Of a stretch of DNA of 64,000 nt, positions 7,886 to 17,599 are shown one piece after another; the first letter of the stretch is position 1, and every line of letters begins with the position of its first letter. The notes under the pieces are model-generated. The model was not told where the DNA came from and made no database searches. It saw only the letters and a list, made by a program, of their open reading frames with translations. The translations under genes were made by a program, and so were the position numbers. This DNA comes from Marinobacter caseinilyticus. Lineage in GTDB: Bacteria; Pseudomonadota; Gammaproteobacteria; Pseudomonadales; Oleiphilaceae. The stretch spans positions 1 through 64,000 of the forward strand of contig NZ_WUQJ01000012.1 in the NCBI RefSeq assembly GCF_011074955.1, read 5' to 3'.

Positions 7886-9184
7886 TTACGCGGCATCCAG
7901 GAAAATAAATTTAAGAATGAACACGACGGCGATGATAACAACGCTGGCGTTCAGTTGTGACCAGCGACCGCTCAATGCTTTCATCAGAACATAGGTAATA
8001 AAGCCCAACGCAATGCCATTGGCAATAGAGAACGTCAGCGGCATCATCAGGGCGGTTACGACAGCGGGCGCGGCATCGGTGACGTCATCCCAGTCAATCA
8101 GTTTGAGACCGCTGGTCATCAATACAGCCACGTACAGCAGCGCCGGTGCGGTGGCATACGCCGGAATGATGCTGGCAATGGGCGAGAGCAAGAGGCACGA
8201 AAGGAACAGGGCCGCTACCACCACCGCTGTCAGGCCAGTACGGCCACCCGCGGAAATGCCGGCTGTGGATTCGATATAGCTGGTGGTGGTGGACGTCCCG
8301 AGTGCAGCGCCGGACATGGTGGCCACGGAATCTGACATCAGCGCCCGGCCAAGGCGAGGCAACTTGCCTTCCTTGTCCAGCAGACCGCCACGGTGAGCGG
8401 CCCCGATCAGCGTACCGGAAGTATCGAACAGGTCCACGAACAGGAAAGCAAAAATAATGCTGATCATACCGACGTTCAGCGCGCCCGCGATGTCCAGTTG
8501 CATAAAGGTCGGAGCCAGGCTTGGCGGCGCGGCGAAAAAGCCTTTGTACTCAATCAGGCCCATGGCCAGTGCTGCCAGGGTAACCGCAATGATTCCAATC
8601 ATCACGGCACCGGTAATGCGGCGGAACGACAACGCGCAAATGAGCAGGAAACCACCGAAGAACAGCAGGCTCTGTGGTGTTTTAATGTCGCCCAGGCCTA
8701 CCAGCGTGGCAGGGTGGTCAACAACAATACCGGCGTTTTTAAGGGCAATCAGCGCCAAAAAGAAACCAATGCCCGCGGATATGCCAAATCGCAGTGCCAT
8801 GGGAATGCTGTTGATGATCCACTCCCGCACTTTAAAAATGCTGAGCAGGAAAAACAGCAAGCCGGACATAAAGACCGCGCCCAGCGCGACTTGCCAGCTG
8901 TAGCCCATGCTGCCCACCACGGTGAAGGAGAAAAATGCATTCAGCCCCATGCCCGGTGCCAGGGCGATGGGATAGTTGGCCCAAAGTCCCATGATGAGGG
9001 TACCGATGACGGCGGCGAGACAGGTCGCCACGAACACGGCCCCGAAGTCCATGCCCGTAGCGGACAAAATGCTGGGGTTGACCACGATGATGTAGGCCAT
9101 GGTCAGGAAGGTGGTAATGCCCGCCACAATTTCTTTGCGCACGGTGGTGCCGTGGTCTTCGAGTTTAAACAGTCGTTCAAGCAT
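7886..9184 (-). CDS. NCS2-family purine permease (AzgA type)
   Basis: A 432-residue transporter with about 12-14 membrane segments, of the AzgA/AdeP/GhxP branch of the nucleobase-cation symporters that import adenine, guanine or hypoxanthine. Characteristic stretches are [20 protein letters not shown] at the N-terminus, [12 protein letters not shown] in the substrate region, and [13 protein letters not shown]. The gene precedes apt, which favours adenine as a substrate, but this is inference. I looked for a purine riboswitch upstream (9185-9361) and did not recognise one. Confidence 0.9.
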   Translation of the reverse strand: MLERLFKLEDHGTTVRKEIVAGITTFLTMAYIIVVNPSILSATGMDFGAVFVATCLAAVIGTLIMGLWANYPIALAPGMGLNAFFSFTVVGSMGYSWQVALGAVFMSGLLFFLLSIFKVREWIINSIPMALRFGISAGIGFFLALIALKNAGIVVDHPATLVGLGDIKTPQSLLFFGGFLLICALSFRRITGAVMIGIIAVTLAALAMGLIEYKGFFAAPPSLAPTFMQLDIAGALNVGMISIIFAFLFVDLFDTSGTLIGAAHRGGLLDKEGKLPRLGRALMSDSVATMSGAALGTSTTTSYIESTAGISAGGRTGLTAVVVAALFLSCLLLSPIASIIPAYATAPALLYVAVLMTSGLKLIDWDDVTDAAPAVVTALMMPLTFSIANGIALGFITYVLMKALSGRWSQLNASVVIIAVVFILKFIFLDAA

Positions 9185-9361
9185 GACGAAGGTATGCCTC
9201 GTAGGATGATGAATCGGGGTGTGAGCCGAAAGTGTTGCCTGGGCCGCTACAGTGGTGACCGCCGGGGACGACGCCTGGACGTCTGATCGTGCAACTCCGG
9301 AATGTGAAAAAAAAGCAATGTTACCGGTTGATCAGGTCAAGGCCAAGTATTGAAGCCCAAC

Positions 9362-9979
9362 TCAACGAGGATGCGGGTCTCGTTGCAGGCGAATATCAAA
9401 CCGAATGGCCAGCAATCGCACCAGCACGATAAACAGCAAGCCGATAGAGAGCGCAAGGCTGTCACTGTCCAGCAGCCACTGACAGACCAGGTAGAGCCAG
9501 CAGCCGGCAAACGAGATGGAGGCGTATACCTGATCCTTGCGGAAAATGAAGGGCACTTCGTTGCACAGAGTGTCCCGCAGCGCACCGCCGAAGGTGCCCG
9601 TCATGACGCCCAGTAGCGAAGCAATAAACCAGGAATGCCCTTGGTCCAGTGCAAGTTGGGCTCCCAGAATGCTGAAGATGCCCAATCCAATGGCATCAGG
9701 TAACACGATGCGGGCCTCTCGGAGACGGTGAGCGCGAGGCCAATAGCTGAAAATAATAGCCATCACGAGAATCAAAATCGGCTGTTCCTGATGTTGGATC
9801 CAATACAACGGATGGTTGTTCATCATCAGGTCCCGCAGCGTACCGCCACCCAGTGCGGTCACGAACGCAATGGTGAAGACACCGACGGGGTCCATATTCT
9901 TGCCGCGTGCGACAATCATGCCTGAGATGGCAAAGGCGATGACTCCGAGCATTTCGAAACTGTAGAGGATGTCAAACAT
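9362..9979 (-). CDS. TRIC-type channel / UPF0126 family membrane protein (YicG-like)
   Basis: A 205-residue protein with seven predicted membrane segments and two internally repeated halves. Each half has a glycine-rich motif ending in Arg-Asp: ALGGGTLRDLMM and TGTFGGALRDTL. This is the signature of prokaryotic TRIC-family trimeric cation channels (formerly UPF0126). Its ions and role in bacteria are poorly known. It lies 177 bases upstream of the purine permease gene in the same direction, in a gap where I see no clear signal. Confidence 0.88.
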   Translation of the reverse strand: MFDILYSFEMLGVIAFAISGMIVARGKNMDPVGVFTIAFVTALGGGTLRDLMMNNHPLYWIQHQEQPILILVMAIIFSYWPRAHRLREARIVLPDAIGLGIFSILGAQLALDQGHSWFIASLLGVMTGTFGGALRDTLCNEVPFIFRKDQVYASISFAGCWLYLVCQWLLDSDSLALSIGLLFIVLVRLLAIRFDIRLQRDPHPR

Positions 9980-10207
9980 AGAGGGTCCGTCGCGGGAACT
10001 GAGGCTACCGACAAGAATGCAAAAGACGCCCGCAGAATAGCCGAAATGCGTCGACGAATCATCTTAACGGCGCCTTTAACGAGCGGGTCGGGAAGGCTGC
10101 TGTCCTTGGTGAGGGTGGAACGCGATGTACGAAACTGATCCAAGAATGGAACTCAACGGTATAAGCCATCAGCCTGTGTCTAACCTTAAATTTTTTGGAG
10201 TATTCCT

Positions 10208-10777
10208 ATGTCATTGATTCGTCTTGCCTATGCAAGCAAAGCGACGTTTGACGCGATGCCACTGGAGCGGGGCATCGAGCCCAATGTAGCCAGAATTTTG
10301 CTTACGTCACGGCGCAACAACCCGAAAAAGGGGCTGGTGGGTGGCCTCTATTACGGCAACGGCTGTTTTTTCCAGTACCTGGAGGGCGAAGCCGAGGCGG
10401 TTCACGCGGTGTATGAAACGATTAAGCGGGACAGCCGACATAAAGAAGTGAAAACGCTGATTGAAGAGCCGTTGGAGGCGCGCACGTTTACCAACTGGTC
10501 GATGAAATACGTACCGGTTGCCGGCGATGTCAGCCAGTTTTTAAAGCGTCACAAGCTGACCGCATTCGACCCGTATCAGTTTGATCGCGCACTCTGTGAT
10601 GGAATGATCGAACTGATTCGGCAATCCAGTCACGATGACCGGCTGGTCAACCATAGCGGCACGCATTCCGGTCGTGAGGCGGACAAAGTGGTTTCGACAG
10701 GCGCACGTAATGGCCTGATTGTCGCTGGGGTTATTATACTGGCTGCGGTGGTTGTGGGTGGTATAGCGATGTTCTGA
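10208..10777 (+). CDS. BLUF-domain blue-light sensor with a C-terminal membrane helix
   Basis: A 189-residue protein with an N-terminal BLUF domain (about 1-110) that should bind FAD and sense blue light. The flavin-switch residues are all present: Tyr8 (RLAYAS), Asn38, Gln56 (FFQYLEG), Trp98 and Met100 (FTNWSMKYV). After a short helical and polar linker the last 21 residues form a strongly hydrophobic helix, so the photoreceptor is probably tail-anchored in the inner membrane. There is no fused output domain. GGAG lies at good distance from the ATG. It may act through a protein partner, as PixD and YcgF do; the partner is not evident here. Confidence 0.9.
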   Translation: MSLIRLAYASKATFDAMPLERGIEPNVARILLTSRRNNPKKGLVGGLYYGNGCFFQYLEGEAEAVHAVYETIKRDSRHKEVKTLIEEPLEARTFTNWSMKYVPVAGDVSQFLKRHKLTAFDPYQFDRALCDGMIELIRQSSHDDRLVNHSGTHSGREADKVVSTGARNGLIVAGVIILAAVVVGGIAMF

Positions 10778-10919
10778 GGGGTGATTGCCATTAGCCCGGC
10801 TTATGTAAAACCATAAAACAGGTTTATTTGATTCATGGCGTGACTGGGTTTAGGTTGAGGCTAATTCAGCGTTGTTTTATCAGTGTTGATAACGCATTTT
10901 ATACCTTTGGAGTCACACC

Positions 10920-11900
10920 ATGAGAGCAATTTTGTGCAAAGAATACGGCCCGGCGGAAACATTGGTCATCGAAGACACCAAAAGCCCGGAAGCCAAGGGT
11001 AGTGGTGTCAAGGTCCGGGTTCGGGCAGCGGGCCTGAATTTCCCCGACACCCTGATCATCGAGGGCAAGTATCAGCTCAAACCGTCGATGCCGTTTTCCC
11101 CGGGTGGTGAGATGGCCGGGGAGGTGTTGGCCGTGGGAGATAAGGTCACGCGCTTCAAAGCGGGAGACCGTGTCATGGGACTGACCGGGTACGGTGCCTT
11201 TGCGGAAGAAGTCGTGGTGGCCGAGGCCAACTTGTTACCCGTCCCCGATACCATGAGTGATGAGGAAGCGGCGGCGTTCACCATGGTGTATGGCACCTCC
11301 TATCACGCGCTCAAGCAGCGGGCCAATATCCAGCCCGGAGAGACGCTGTTGGTGCTGGGTGCCAGTGGAGGCGTTGGTCTGGCGACCGTGGAATTGGGCA
11401 AAGCCATGGGCGCCCACGTCATCGCGGCGGCCAGCAGCGCGGATAAACTGGACGTAGCGAAATCGGCAGGCGCCGACGAGGTGATCAACTACACCGAAGA
11501 GCCGCTCAAGGACACCGTGAAGAAGCTGACCAACAACCGCGGTGTGGATGTGATCTACGATCCGGTTGGTGGGGATTTCACCGAACAGGCTCTCAGGGCC
11601 ATGGCGTGGAATGGCCGGCACCTGATCGTTGGGTTTGCCGCGGGTGATATTCCCAAAATCCCTGCCAATCTTACACTGCTGAAAGGGTGTTCTGTGGTGG
11701 GGGTGTTCTGGGGCGCGTTTACCCAGAAAGAACCCCAGACCAGCGCACAGAACATGATGGACCTGTTCAAGCTGTACACCGATGGCAAAATCAAGCCTCG
11801 CATCAGTGAGGTGTTTGCCTTCGAAGATTATGCCAAGGCCTTGAATGCGCTGACCGAGCGACGGGCGAAGGGTAAAGTCGTGTTGAAAATGGCGGACTGA
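10920..11900 (+). CDS. zinc-independent quinone oxidoreductase-like MDR protein
   Basis: A 326-residue medium-chain dehydrogenase/reductase resembling NADPH:quinone oxidoreductase. The N-terminal GroES-like domain (AAGLNFPDTLIIEGKY, FSPGGEMAGEV) lacks the cysteines that bind catalytic or structural zinc in alcohol dehydrogenases, and the Rossmann motif GASGGVGLATVELGKAMGA binds NAD(P)H. Its position next to the terpene cluster is suggestive, but it is convergent with atuH and separated from it by a terminator, so it is an independent unit. GGAG precedes the ATG. Confidence 0.88.
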   Translation: MRAILCKEYGPAETLVIEDTKSPEAKGSGVKVRVRAAGLNFPDTLIIEGKYQLKPSMPFSPGGEMAGEVLAVGDKVTRFKAGDRVMGLTGYGAFAEEVVVAEANLLPVPDTMSDEEAAAFTMVYGTSYHALKQRANIQPGETLLVLGASGGVGLATVELGKAMGAHVIAAASSADKLDVAKSAGADEVINYTEEPLKDTVKKLTNNRGVDVIYDPVGGDFTEQALRAMAWNGRHLIVGFAAGDIPKIPANLTLLKGCSVVGVFWGAFTQKEPQTSAQNMMDLFKLYTDGKIKPRISEVFAFEDYAKALNALTERRAKGKVVLKMAD

Positions 11901-11958
11901 GTCGGCCCCGGCTGATATCAAAGGCCGTTGTGTTCTGACAGGGCATGACGCCGAACGC

Positions 11959-11996
11959 AAAAAAATGCCGCTGGTGCTGACAGCGGCATTTTTTTT
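11959..11996. terminator. bidirectional rho-independent terminator between the MDR gene and atuH
   Basis: A stem of AAAAATGCCGCT with AGCGGCATTTTT, closed by a short loop, has an A-run before it and a T-run after it, so it can stop transcription from both converging genes. Confidence 0.9.
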
Positions 11997-12024
11997 GGCA
12001 AGCCGTCATCAATGTCCCGTTTAG

Positions 12025-13884
12025 CTAGAAGCGGATTGCGCCGGCATCAATCTGCTTTGCCAGCGCACCGTCGATCCTGGTGTAGCCCTGTGTTTTTGGC
12101 AGCCAGACATAGACCTCGTCGTCTGACCGGCCGGGTGTGTAGGCAGCCTTTTTCAGGTCGACTTTCTTATATTTGAAGGTACCGGTTTTTTCGATGCCTC
12201 CGGTCACCCGGACAAACACCGGAATGGCATACGATGGCAGGTTTTCATGGAGATAACGGAACAGCTTATCGGGCTCAAACGCAGCCAGGGTCTGCTGGGG
12301 TACCAGCGTTACCATGCCGGCCTTACCGTTAGTGTCGGGCACTTCGATGCCATAGACGATGGCTTCTTCCACGAGGCCCGAACCATCAATGATGTTTTCC
12401 ACTTCGGTGGTTGAAACGTTCTCACCCTTCCAGCGATAGGTATCGCCCATTCGGTCCACAAACTGCAGGTGCCCACAGCCGATTTGTTTCAGCACATCGC
12501 CGGTGTTAAACCACGCGTCACCCTTTTTGAAAGCGCTGTGGAGAGTGGATTTCTCGGTGGCGTCCTCTTGGGTGTAACCCTCAAACGCCCACTTCTCATT
12601 GATCTCGCCAATCAGCAGGCCGGGTTGACCCTGGTCGACTTCGGCCATAAAGCCTTTAGCGTTCCGGACCGGGTCCCGGGTGCCGTCGTGAAATTTGACC
12701 AGCTTGTAGGGTGCGGTTGAAAAACCGACGGTATTGTCCATGTTAAAGAAATTGCTGAAACCGATATTGCCCTCGCTCGACGCATACAACTCGGCCACGG
12801 TGTCAACGCCAAAGCGGTCCTTGAACGGTTTCCAGATGGAGGGGCGCAAGCCGTTACCGACCATTTTGGTCAGGTTGTGGCGACGGTCCTGATCGCTGGG
12901 TGGCTGGTTGAGGAGGTATCGGCACAGTTCACCCACATAGCCGAACGTGGTGGCGTTGAATTTGCGCACGTCATCCCAGAATGCGCTGGCGGAGAACTTG
13001 CGGCGCATGGCGATAGCGGCGCCACCGGCCAGGGCCGAACCCCAGCACACCAGCAATGCGGTGCCGTGATAGAACGGCAGCGTGCAATACAGTACGTCAG
13101 TCGGCACCATGCTGAGGGACATGTGGCCAAAGCCGCCGTAGGCCTTGATGAACTTACGGTGAGAACCCGGCGCGGCTTTGGGCAACCCAGTCGTACCTGA
13201 GGTAAACAGGTAAATAGCGGTATCGCCCATCACCGGTGGATTACTGAGCGTGGGGTTGTCGCCATTGTAAGCGCTGATTTTTTCAGCCAGGTTTACGTAG
13301 CCGGAGGGGGCATCACCGAATGCATTCAGGGTGTTGGTGTCGGCCAGAAACAGGAAGGGCTGCTCGTGGGAGGACTGGATGTTGGCTTTGACGTCGTCAA
13401 AGGCGTCGATAAGCTCCTCGCCCACCACCACCATTTTAGGAGCAATCAGGTTGACGCTGTGTTCCAGCGCTTTGGCTCTCTGGGAGGTGTTAAGCATGGC
13501 GCAGGCGACGCCCACCTTGGCGGCGCCCGCCACAATGGCCAGCAATTCCGGACGGTTTTCCAGGAAGACGGCGATGGCATCGCCTTTTGTAAGACCCTGG
13601 TCTCGGAGATAATGGCCAATTTTATTGGCCCAGGCGTTGAATTCGCCGTAGCTGAGACTGCGGTCTTCAAACAGAATGGCGGGCCGGTCACCGTACTGGG
13701 TGGCATTGCGCTCAATCAGCGTGCCCAGGGTGAGTTCTTTGTTGGTATTTTTGATCGAGTAGTAATAGTAGCCTTTGGCGATTGAGGGGATCCTTCGCAA
13801 AACCCTGGGCAGGCTGCGCACAATGTCCCGCGCTGAAACAGTATCCTGAGTCATATTATTGTCCGTAAGGGTTATTGGGGCCAT
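12025..13884 (-). CDS. atuH: acyl-CoA synthetase of the terpene cluster
   Basis: An AMP-forming acyl-CoA ligase of 619 residues, of the FATP/very-long-chain type. The ATP-binding motif YLFTSGTTGLPKA, the YASSEGNIGF segment and the C-terminal RMGDTYRWKGENVSTTEVE are present. As last gene of the atu cluster it probably activates citronellic, geranic or related acids to CoA thioesters. A second start at 13854 (MTQDTVSARD) is possible; neither start has a strong ribosome binding site. It lies 42 bases after atuG, and its stop is followed by the bidirectional terminator. Confidence 0.87.
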   Translation of the reverse strand: MAPITLTDNNMTQDTVSARDIVRSLPRVLRRIPSIAKGYYYYSIKNTNKELTLGTLIERNATQYGDRPAILFEDRSLSYGEFNAWANKIGHYLRDQGLTKGDAIAVFLENRPELLAIVAGAAKVGVACAMLNTSQRAKALEHSVNLIAPKMVVVGEELIDAFDDVKANIQSSHEQPFLFLADTNTLNAFGDAPSGYVNLAEKISAYNGDNPTLSNPPVMGDTAIYLFTSGTTGLPKAAPGSHRKFIKAYGGFGHMSLSMVPTDVLYCTLPFYHGTALLVCWGSALAGGAAIAMRRKFSASAFWDDVRKFNATTFGYVGELCRYLLNQPPSDQDRRHNLTKMVGNGLRPSIWKPFKDRFGVDTVAELYASSEGNIGFSNFFNMDNTVGFSTAPYKLVKFHDGTRDPVRNAKGFMAEVDQGQPGLLIGEINEKWAFEGYTQEDATEKSTLHSAFKKGDAWFNTGDVLKQIGCGHLQFVDRMGDTYRWKGENVSTTEVENIIDGSGLVEEAIVYGIEVPDTNGKAGMVTLVPQQTLAAFEPDKLFRYLHENLPSYAIPVFVRVTGGIEKTGTFKYKKVDLKKAAYTPGRSDDEVYVWLPKTQGYTRIDGALAKQIDAGAIRF

Positions 13885-13926
13885 CCGCGTTGTATTGCGC
13901 CGCGCAAGGTTCCGAGCCGTCGGGCG

Positions 13927-14754
13927 TTATTCGAGAAAAAGATCCGCTAGTAGCGGCTTGTCGCCAGGGGCATAGCGATACTTGTCAAAATCCGTCACGC
14001 CTTCTGCCCGTAACACGTCCTCGTCAATCAAGGCTTCGCCACTCAGTGCGTTGCCGCGTTGGCTGAGAATGCTGACTGCCGCATCGGCCATGATGTCCGG
14101 TTTCCGCCCCTGGGCCATCAGTTGGGCACCGCCGACCTCATGTTCGATGGCCGCCGTGGCAATCAGCGTTTTCGGCCACAAGGCGTTCACCGCAATACCG
14201 TAGCGCCGGAACTCCTCGGCCATGCCAATGGTCAGCATGGTCATTGCGTACTTGGTCGAGGTGTAGGGTCCGTACTGGGCAAACCATTTAGGGTGCAGAT
14301 TCAGCGGTGGCGACAGGCTTAGAATGTGGGCCTGATCTGATTGCTTGAGCCAGGGCAGGGCCGCCTGACTGCAGGCAAAGACTGCTCGGGCGTTAACTTG
14401 ATGCAACAGGTCGTAGCGCTTGACCTGAAGTTGCTCGACGCCTTGCAGTCGGATGGCACCGGCATTATTGATCAGCATGTCGAGACCGCCAAAATGATTG
14501 CCGGCTTCGTCTATCCGGGCCTTCACCTGCGCCTCGTCGCGCACATCCAGCACCAGCGGCAGTGCCTTACCACCGGCTGCCTCAATGTCTTCCGCCACGC
14601 TGTGAATGGTGCCCGGTAACTTCGGGTGCGGTGTATCCGATTTGGCCGCAATCACTACATTGGCGCCCTGAGCCGCACAGGCCAACGCAATGGCCCGGCC
14701 AATGCCGCGGCTGCCACCGGTAATAAAAACAGTTCTGTCCTTTAACGCGCTCAT
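13927..14754 (-). CDS. atuG: short-chain dehydrogenase of the terpene cluster
   Basis: A 275-residue SDR of the HSDL2-like type. It has the NAD(P) motif TGGSRGIG at about 13-20, LINNAG, and the catalytic YTSTK. In Pseudomonas the atuG product is assigned to the oxidation of terpene alcohol/aldehyde or CoA-bound intermediates, but the substrate is not proven. The start codon overlaps the atuF stop in ATGA, so the two are translationally coupled. Confidence 0.87.
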   Translation of the reverse strand: MSALKDRTVFITGGSRGIGRAIALACAAQGANVVIAAKSDTPHPKLPGTIHSVAEDIEAAGGKALPLVLDVRDEAQVKARIDEAGNHFGGLDMLINNAGAIRLQGVEQLQVKRYDLLHQVNARAVFACSQAALPWLKQSDQAHILSLSPPLNLHPKWFAQYGPYTSTKYAMTMLTIGMAEEFRRYGIAVNALWPKTLIATAAIEHEVGGAQLMAQGRKPDIMADAAVSILSQRGNALSGEALIDEDVLRAEGVTDFDKYRYAPGDKPLLADLFLE

Positions 14755-16736
14755 GTTTCGATCTCCTGTGATGGCGGGTTCTGTGCCACATCGTCTTCAA
14801 TGGCGAGCTCGACCAACACCTGATGTCGCTTCACCTGATCGCCCTTGGTGGCATGCAGTTGGCTCACCCGTCCATTGCGGTCCGCTTTGATGGGATGTTC
14901 CATCTTCATAGCTTCCAGGATCACCAGGGTGTCGCCGTGTTGCACAGGGTCGCCGGCAGCAACCCGTACCTCAATAATGCTCCCATCCATGCTGGCTTGC
15001 AGCCGGCCTGAGCCTGTAACACCGCTGGCCACTGCAGGCTGGTGGGTGTGGTCGGTGACACACAGAGACCGTCCAAACGGCTGCAAATATAGGCGATTGG
15101 CTTCGCGCTGATATTGGCACACATGACGAACGCCCTTGTCGATAAAGCACAAGTGATGGCCGGTCAGCTCGACGAGGGTGATGGCATGGACGTCATCTCC
15201 ATGACGAACCTGGATGGATTGGCCGTTACATTGCACCTGTACCTCGAACCCTGCACCGTCGATCGCCAGGCGTAACGGAACCGCCGTTGCCAGGCTGTTG
15301 CTCCAGTTGGCGCCGGTGGTTTCACCCTGGTACAGAATAGTGCCCGCCAGGACCAGATCGAGGATGCTGACGTCGGTCGGGCGCATCGACGGGTCGTTGG
15401 CAAACCCCTGATCGAGAAAAGCCGTCGTGGCCTCACCGGCCCCAAACACCGGATCGGCAATGATCCGGCTGAGGAAGTAGCGGTTGGTGGTGACGCCAAA
15501 TATCACGGTGTCGGTCAGGGCCCGCAGCAATCGCCGGCGCGCATCGTCGCGGCACTGGCCAAAAGCGATTACCTTCGCCAGCATCGGGTCGTAAAACGGC
15601 GTCACCGTGTCGCCGCTTTGCACCCCGGTGTCGATACGAATGCCTTCGGTCACCGCAGGTTGAAATAGGTGCAGTGGCCCGGTCTGTGGCGTGAAGCCAT
15701 GGGCCGGATCTTCCGCGTAGAGTCGCACCTCAATGGCGTGACCACGCAGTTGGATCTCGTCCTGGGTCAGCGGCAGCGGCCGTCCCTCAGCTACCGCCAG
15801 TTGCCAGGCCACCAAGTCTTGCCCGGTGACCAGTTCGGTGACCGGGTGTTCGACCTGCAACCGGGTATTCATCTCGAGGAAATAGAAGTTCCGGTTTTTG
15901 TCGACCAGAAACTCAACGGTGCCGGCGCCTTCGTACTGGCAGGCCAGGGTGGCTTTGACGGCGGCCTCGCCCATGGCCCGGCGCAGGTCGGGGGTGACAA
16001 ACGGCGAGGGCGACTCCTCCACCACTTTTTGGTGGCGGCGCTGGATTGAACAGTCCCGTTCACCCAGATAAACGGCGTTGCCATGCTGGTCGGCAAACAC
16101 CTGAATTTCAATATGACGGGGTTCAATGACGGCTTTTTCCAGGATTAACTCACCGTCGCCAAAGGCGTTCCGGGCTTCCGAGCGGGCACGCTGGATTTCT
16201 TCCGCGAGGGTCTGGCCACGGTGGACCAACCGCATACCACGACCACCCCCACCGGCCGAGGCCTTGATCATCAGCGGATATCCGATCGAGTCGGCGGCGG
16301 CGATTAATTCGTCGTCGCTGGCGTCTGCGTTCTCAAACCCCGGCACCACCGGTACGCCCGCCGCTTTCATGGCTATTTTTGAGCGCCGTTTGCTGCCCAT
16401 TAATTCGATTGCGTGTTCCGGTGGCCCAACAAAGGTCAGCCCCGCCCGTTTGCAGGCCGCGGCAAAGCGGGCGTTTTCCGACAGAAAACCATAACCTGGG
16501 TGAATGGCGTCGGCGCCGGTTTTTTTGGCGGCGTCAATCACCGCTTCCATGTTGAGGTAGGAGGCGGCTACCGGGGCTGGACCAATCGCCACGGCCTCGT
16601 CTGCCGCCAGGACATGCAGCGCATCGCGGTCGGCCTCCGAATACACGGCCACCGTTCGGTAGCCGAGCTGGCGTGCAGTGCGAATGATCCGAACCGCAAT
16701 TTCACCGCGGTTGGCGATCAGGAGTTTGGTGAGCAT
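14751..16736 (-). CDS. atuF: geranyl-CoA carboxylase, biotin-carrying alpha subunit
   Basis: A 661-residue fused biotin carboxylase and biotin carboxyl carrier protein. It opens with MLTKLLIANRGEIAVRIIRTA, has the glycine-rich ATP-grasp loop (KASAGGGGRGMR), and ends with the biotinylation site EAMKMEH, in which the target Lys is about residue 611. With AtuC it carboxylates geranyl-CoA, forming isohexenylglutaconate-type intermediates. A longer open frame exists, but the start at 16736, one base after the atuE stop, matches the universal start of the family. Methylcrotonyl-CoA carboxylase is the main alternative; the surrounding atu genes argue against it. Confidence 0.92.
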   Translation of the reverse strand: MLTKLLIANRGEIAVRIIRTARQLGYRTVAVYSEADRDALHVLAADEAVAIGPAPVAASYLNMEAVIDAAKKTGADAIHPGYGFLSENARFAAACKRAGLTFVGPPEHAIELMGSKRRSKIAMKAAGVPVVPGFENADASDDELIAAADSIGYPLMIKASAGGGGRGMRLVHRGQTLAEEIQRARSEARNAFGDGELILEKAVIEPRHIEIQVFADQHGNAVYLGERDCSIQRRHQKVVEESPSPFVTPDLRRAMGEAAVKATLACQYEGAGTVEFLVDKNRNFYFLEMNTRLQVEHPVTELVTGQDLVAWQLAVAEGRPLPLTQDEIQLRGHAIEVRLYAEDPAHGFTPQTGPLHLFQPAVTEGIRIDTGVQSGDTVTPFYDPMLAKVIAFGQCRDDARRRLLRALTDTVIFGVTTNRYFLSRIIADPVFGAGEATTAFLDQGFANDPSMRPTDVSILDLVLAGTILYQGETTGANWSNSLATAVPLRLAIDGAGFEVQVQCNGQSIQVRHGDDVHAITLVELTGHHLCFIDKGVRHVCQYQREANRLYLQPFGRSLCVTDHTHQPAVASGVTGSGRLQASMDGSIIEVRVAAGDPVQHGDTLVILEAMKMEHPIKADRNGRVSQLHATKGDQVKRHQVLVELAIEDDVAQNPPSQEIET

Positions 16737-16737
16737 G

Positions 16738-17586
16738 TCAGCGGTCCCCTGTGGCGTCGGGCTGATGATTGGCAGCCCAGGAAGGCGGTCGTTTTTGCAC
16801 GAACGCCAGTGTGCCTTCGACGCCCTCATCGCTGGCTATGGCACCGGCAAACTGCCGGGCGGCGTCATCCAGCAATCCGCCCATGGGTTCATGGCCGACC
16901 CTGTGCAGCAACGCTTTGGTGGCCGCAGTGGCCTTGGGCGCGCAGCGCAGGACCTGGCCCAGTGCTGTATCGAGGGCTGTATCAACCTGTTCGTGCGTGT
17001 CGCAGAATTGATGCACAAGCCCGAGCCGGCAGGCTTCATTGCCATCAATACGAAGCCCCAGCAGAGCCAGCCGGCGGGTTTGGGTCAGGCCGATACGAGC
17101 GACCACAAACGGCGCAATTTGGGCCGGGATGACGCCCAGACTGGTTTCCGGCATGCCGAAGCGTGCGGTTGGACCGGCCAGGGCGAGATCCGATACGCAG
17201 ACCAGACCAAAACCCCCGCCCATGACAGCGCCTTCAAGGACGGCAATGACAACCTTGGATGATTCGTTGACCTGCTGGATCATCTCGCCGAACGCCCGAT
17301 TGAGCCGATAGAACGGGTCCGGCTCGCCCGCGTCGGCTTCGGCACGCTGGCTGCGAGCGGACGCCATGTCCTTGATATCGCCACCGGCGCAGAAATGCCC
17401 CCCGGCCCCTCGCAGCACCACCGCCCGGATGGCGGGGTCGTGTTCGATTTGCTGAAACACCGCGGCCAACTCGGCCACCATGGCCAGGCTCATGGCATTG
17501 CGGGCGTCGGGGCGGTTGAGGGTGACGTGCAGGGCAGGGCCGTGCTGGTCCAGAGCCAGAGTGTCGCAATGGGGAAAGTGGGTCAT
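16738..17586 (-). CDS. atuE: isohexenylglutaconyl-CoA hydratase (crotonase family)
   Basis: A 282-residue enoyl-CoA hydratase/isomerase-fold protein. It has LNRPDARNAMS near the N-terminus, the oxyanion-hole segment HFCAGGDIKDM and the second one GAVMGGGFGLVCVSDLALA. In the atu pathway this enzyme adds water to isohexenylglutaconyl-CoA, the product of the carboxylase. It lies 13 bases after atuD and one base before atuF. Confidence 0.9.
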   Translation of the reverse strand: MTHFPHCDTLALDQHGPALHVTLNRPDARNAMSLAMVAELAAVFQQIEHDPAIRAVVLRGAGGHFCAGGDIKDMASARSQRAEADAGEPDPFYRLNRAFGEMIQQVNESSKVVIAVLEGAVMGGGFGLVCVSDLALAGPTARFGMPETSLGVIPAQIAPFVVARIGLTQTRRLALLGLRIDGNEACRLGLVHQFCDTHEQVDTALDTALGQVLRCAPKATAATKALLHRVGHEPMGGLLDDAARQFAGAIASDEGVEGTLAFVQKRPPSWAANHQPDATGDR

Positions 17587-17599
17587 GTCCGCCTCCGGT

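Noticed and set aside
8393..9286. Plus-strand 297-codon open frame opposite the purine permease
   Set aside because: Its composition is extremely rich in Gln, His, Asn and Lys, typical of the antisense of a hydrophobic gene. The minus-strand permease explains this DNA completely.
9185..9361. Possible purine riboswitch before the purine permease
   Set aside because: I could not find the conserved core or stems of a known purine-type riboswitch in this gap.
9916..10143. Minus-strand 75-codon frame upstream of the TRIC-type gene
   Set aside because: It overlaps the start of the TRIC-type gene in another frame, lacks a ribosome binding site and looks random.
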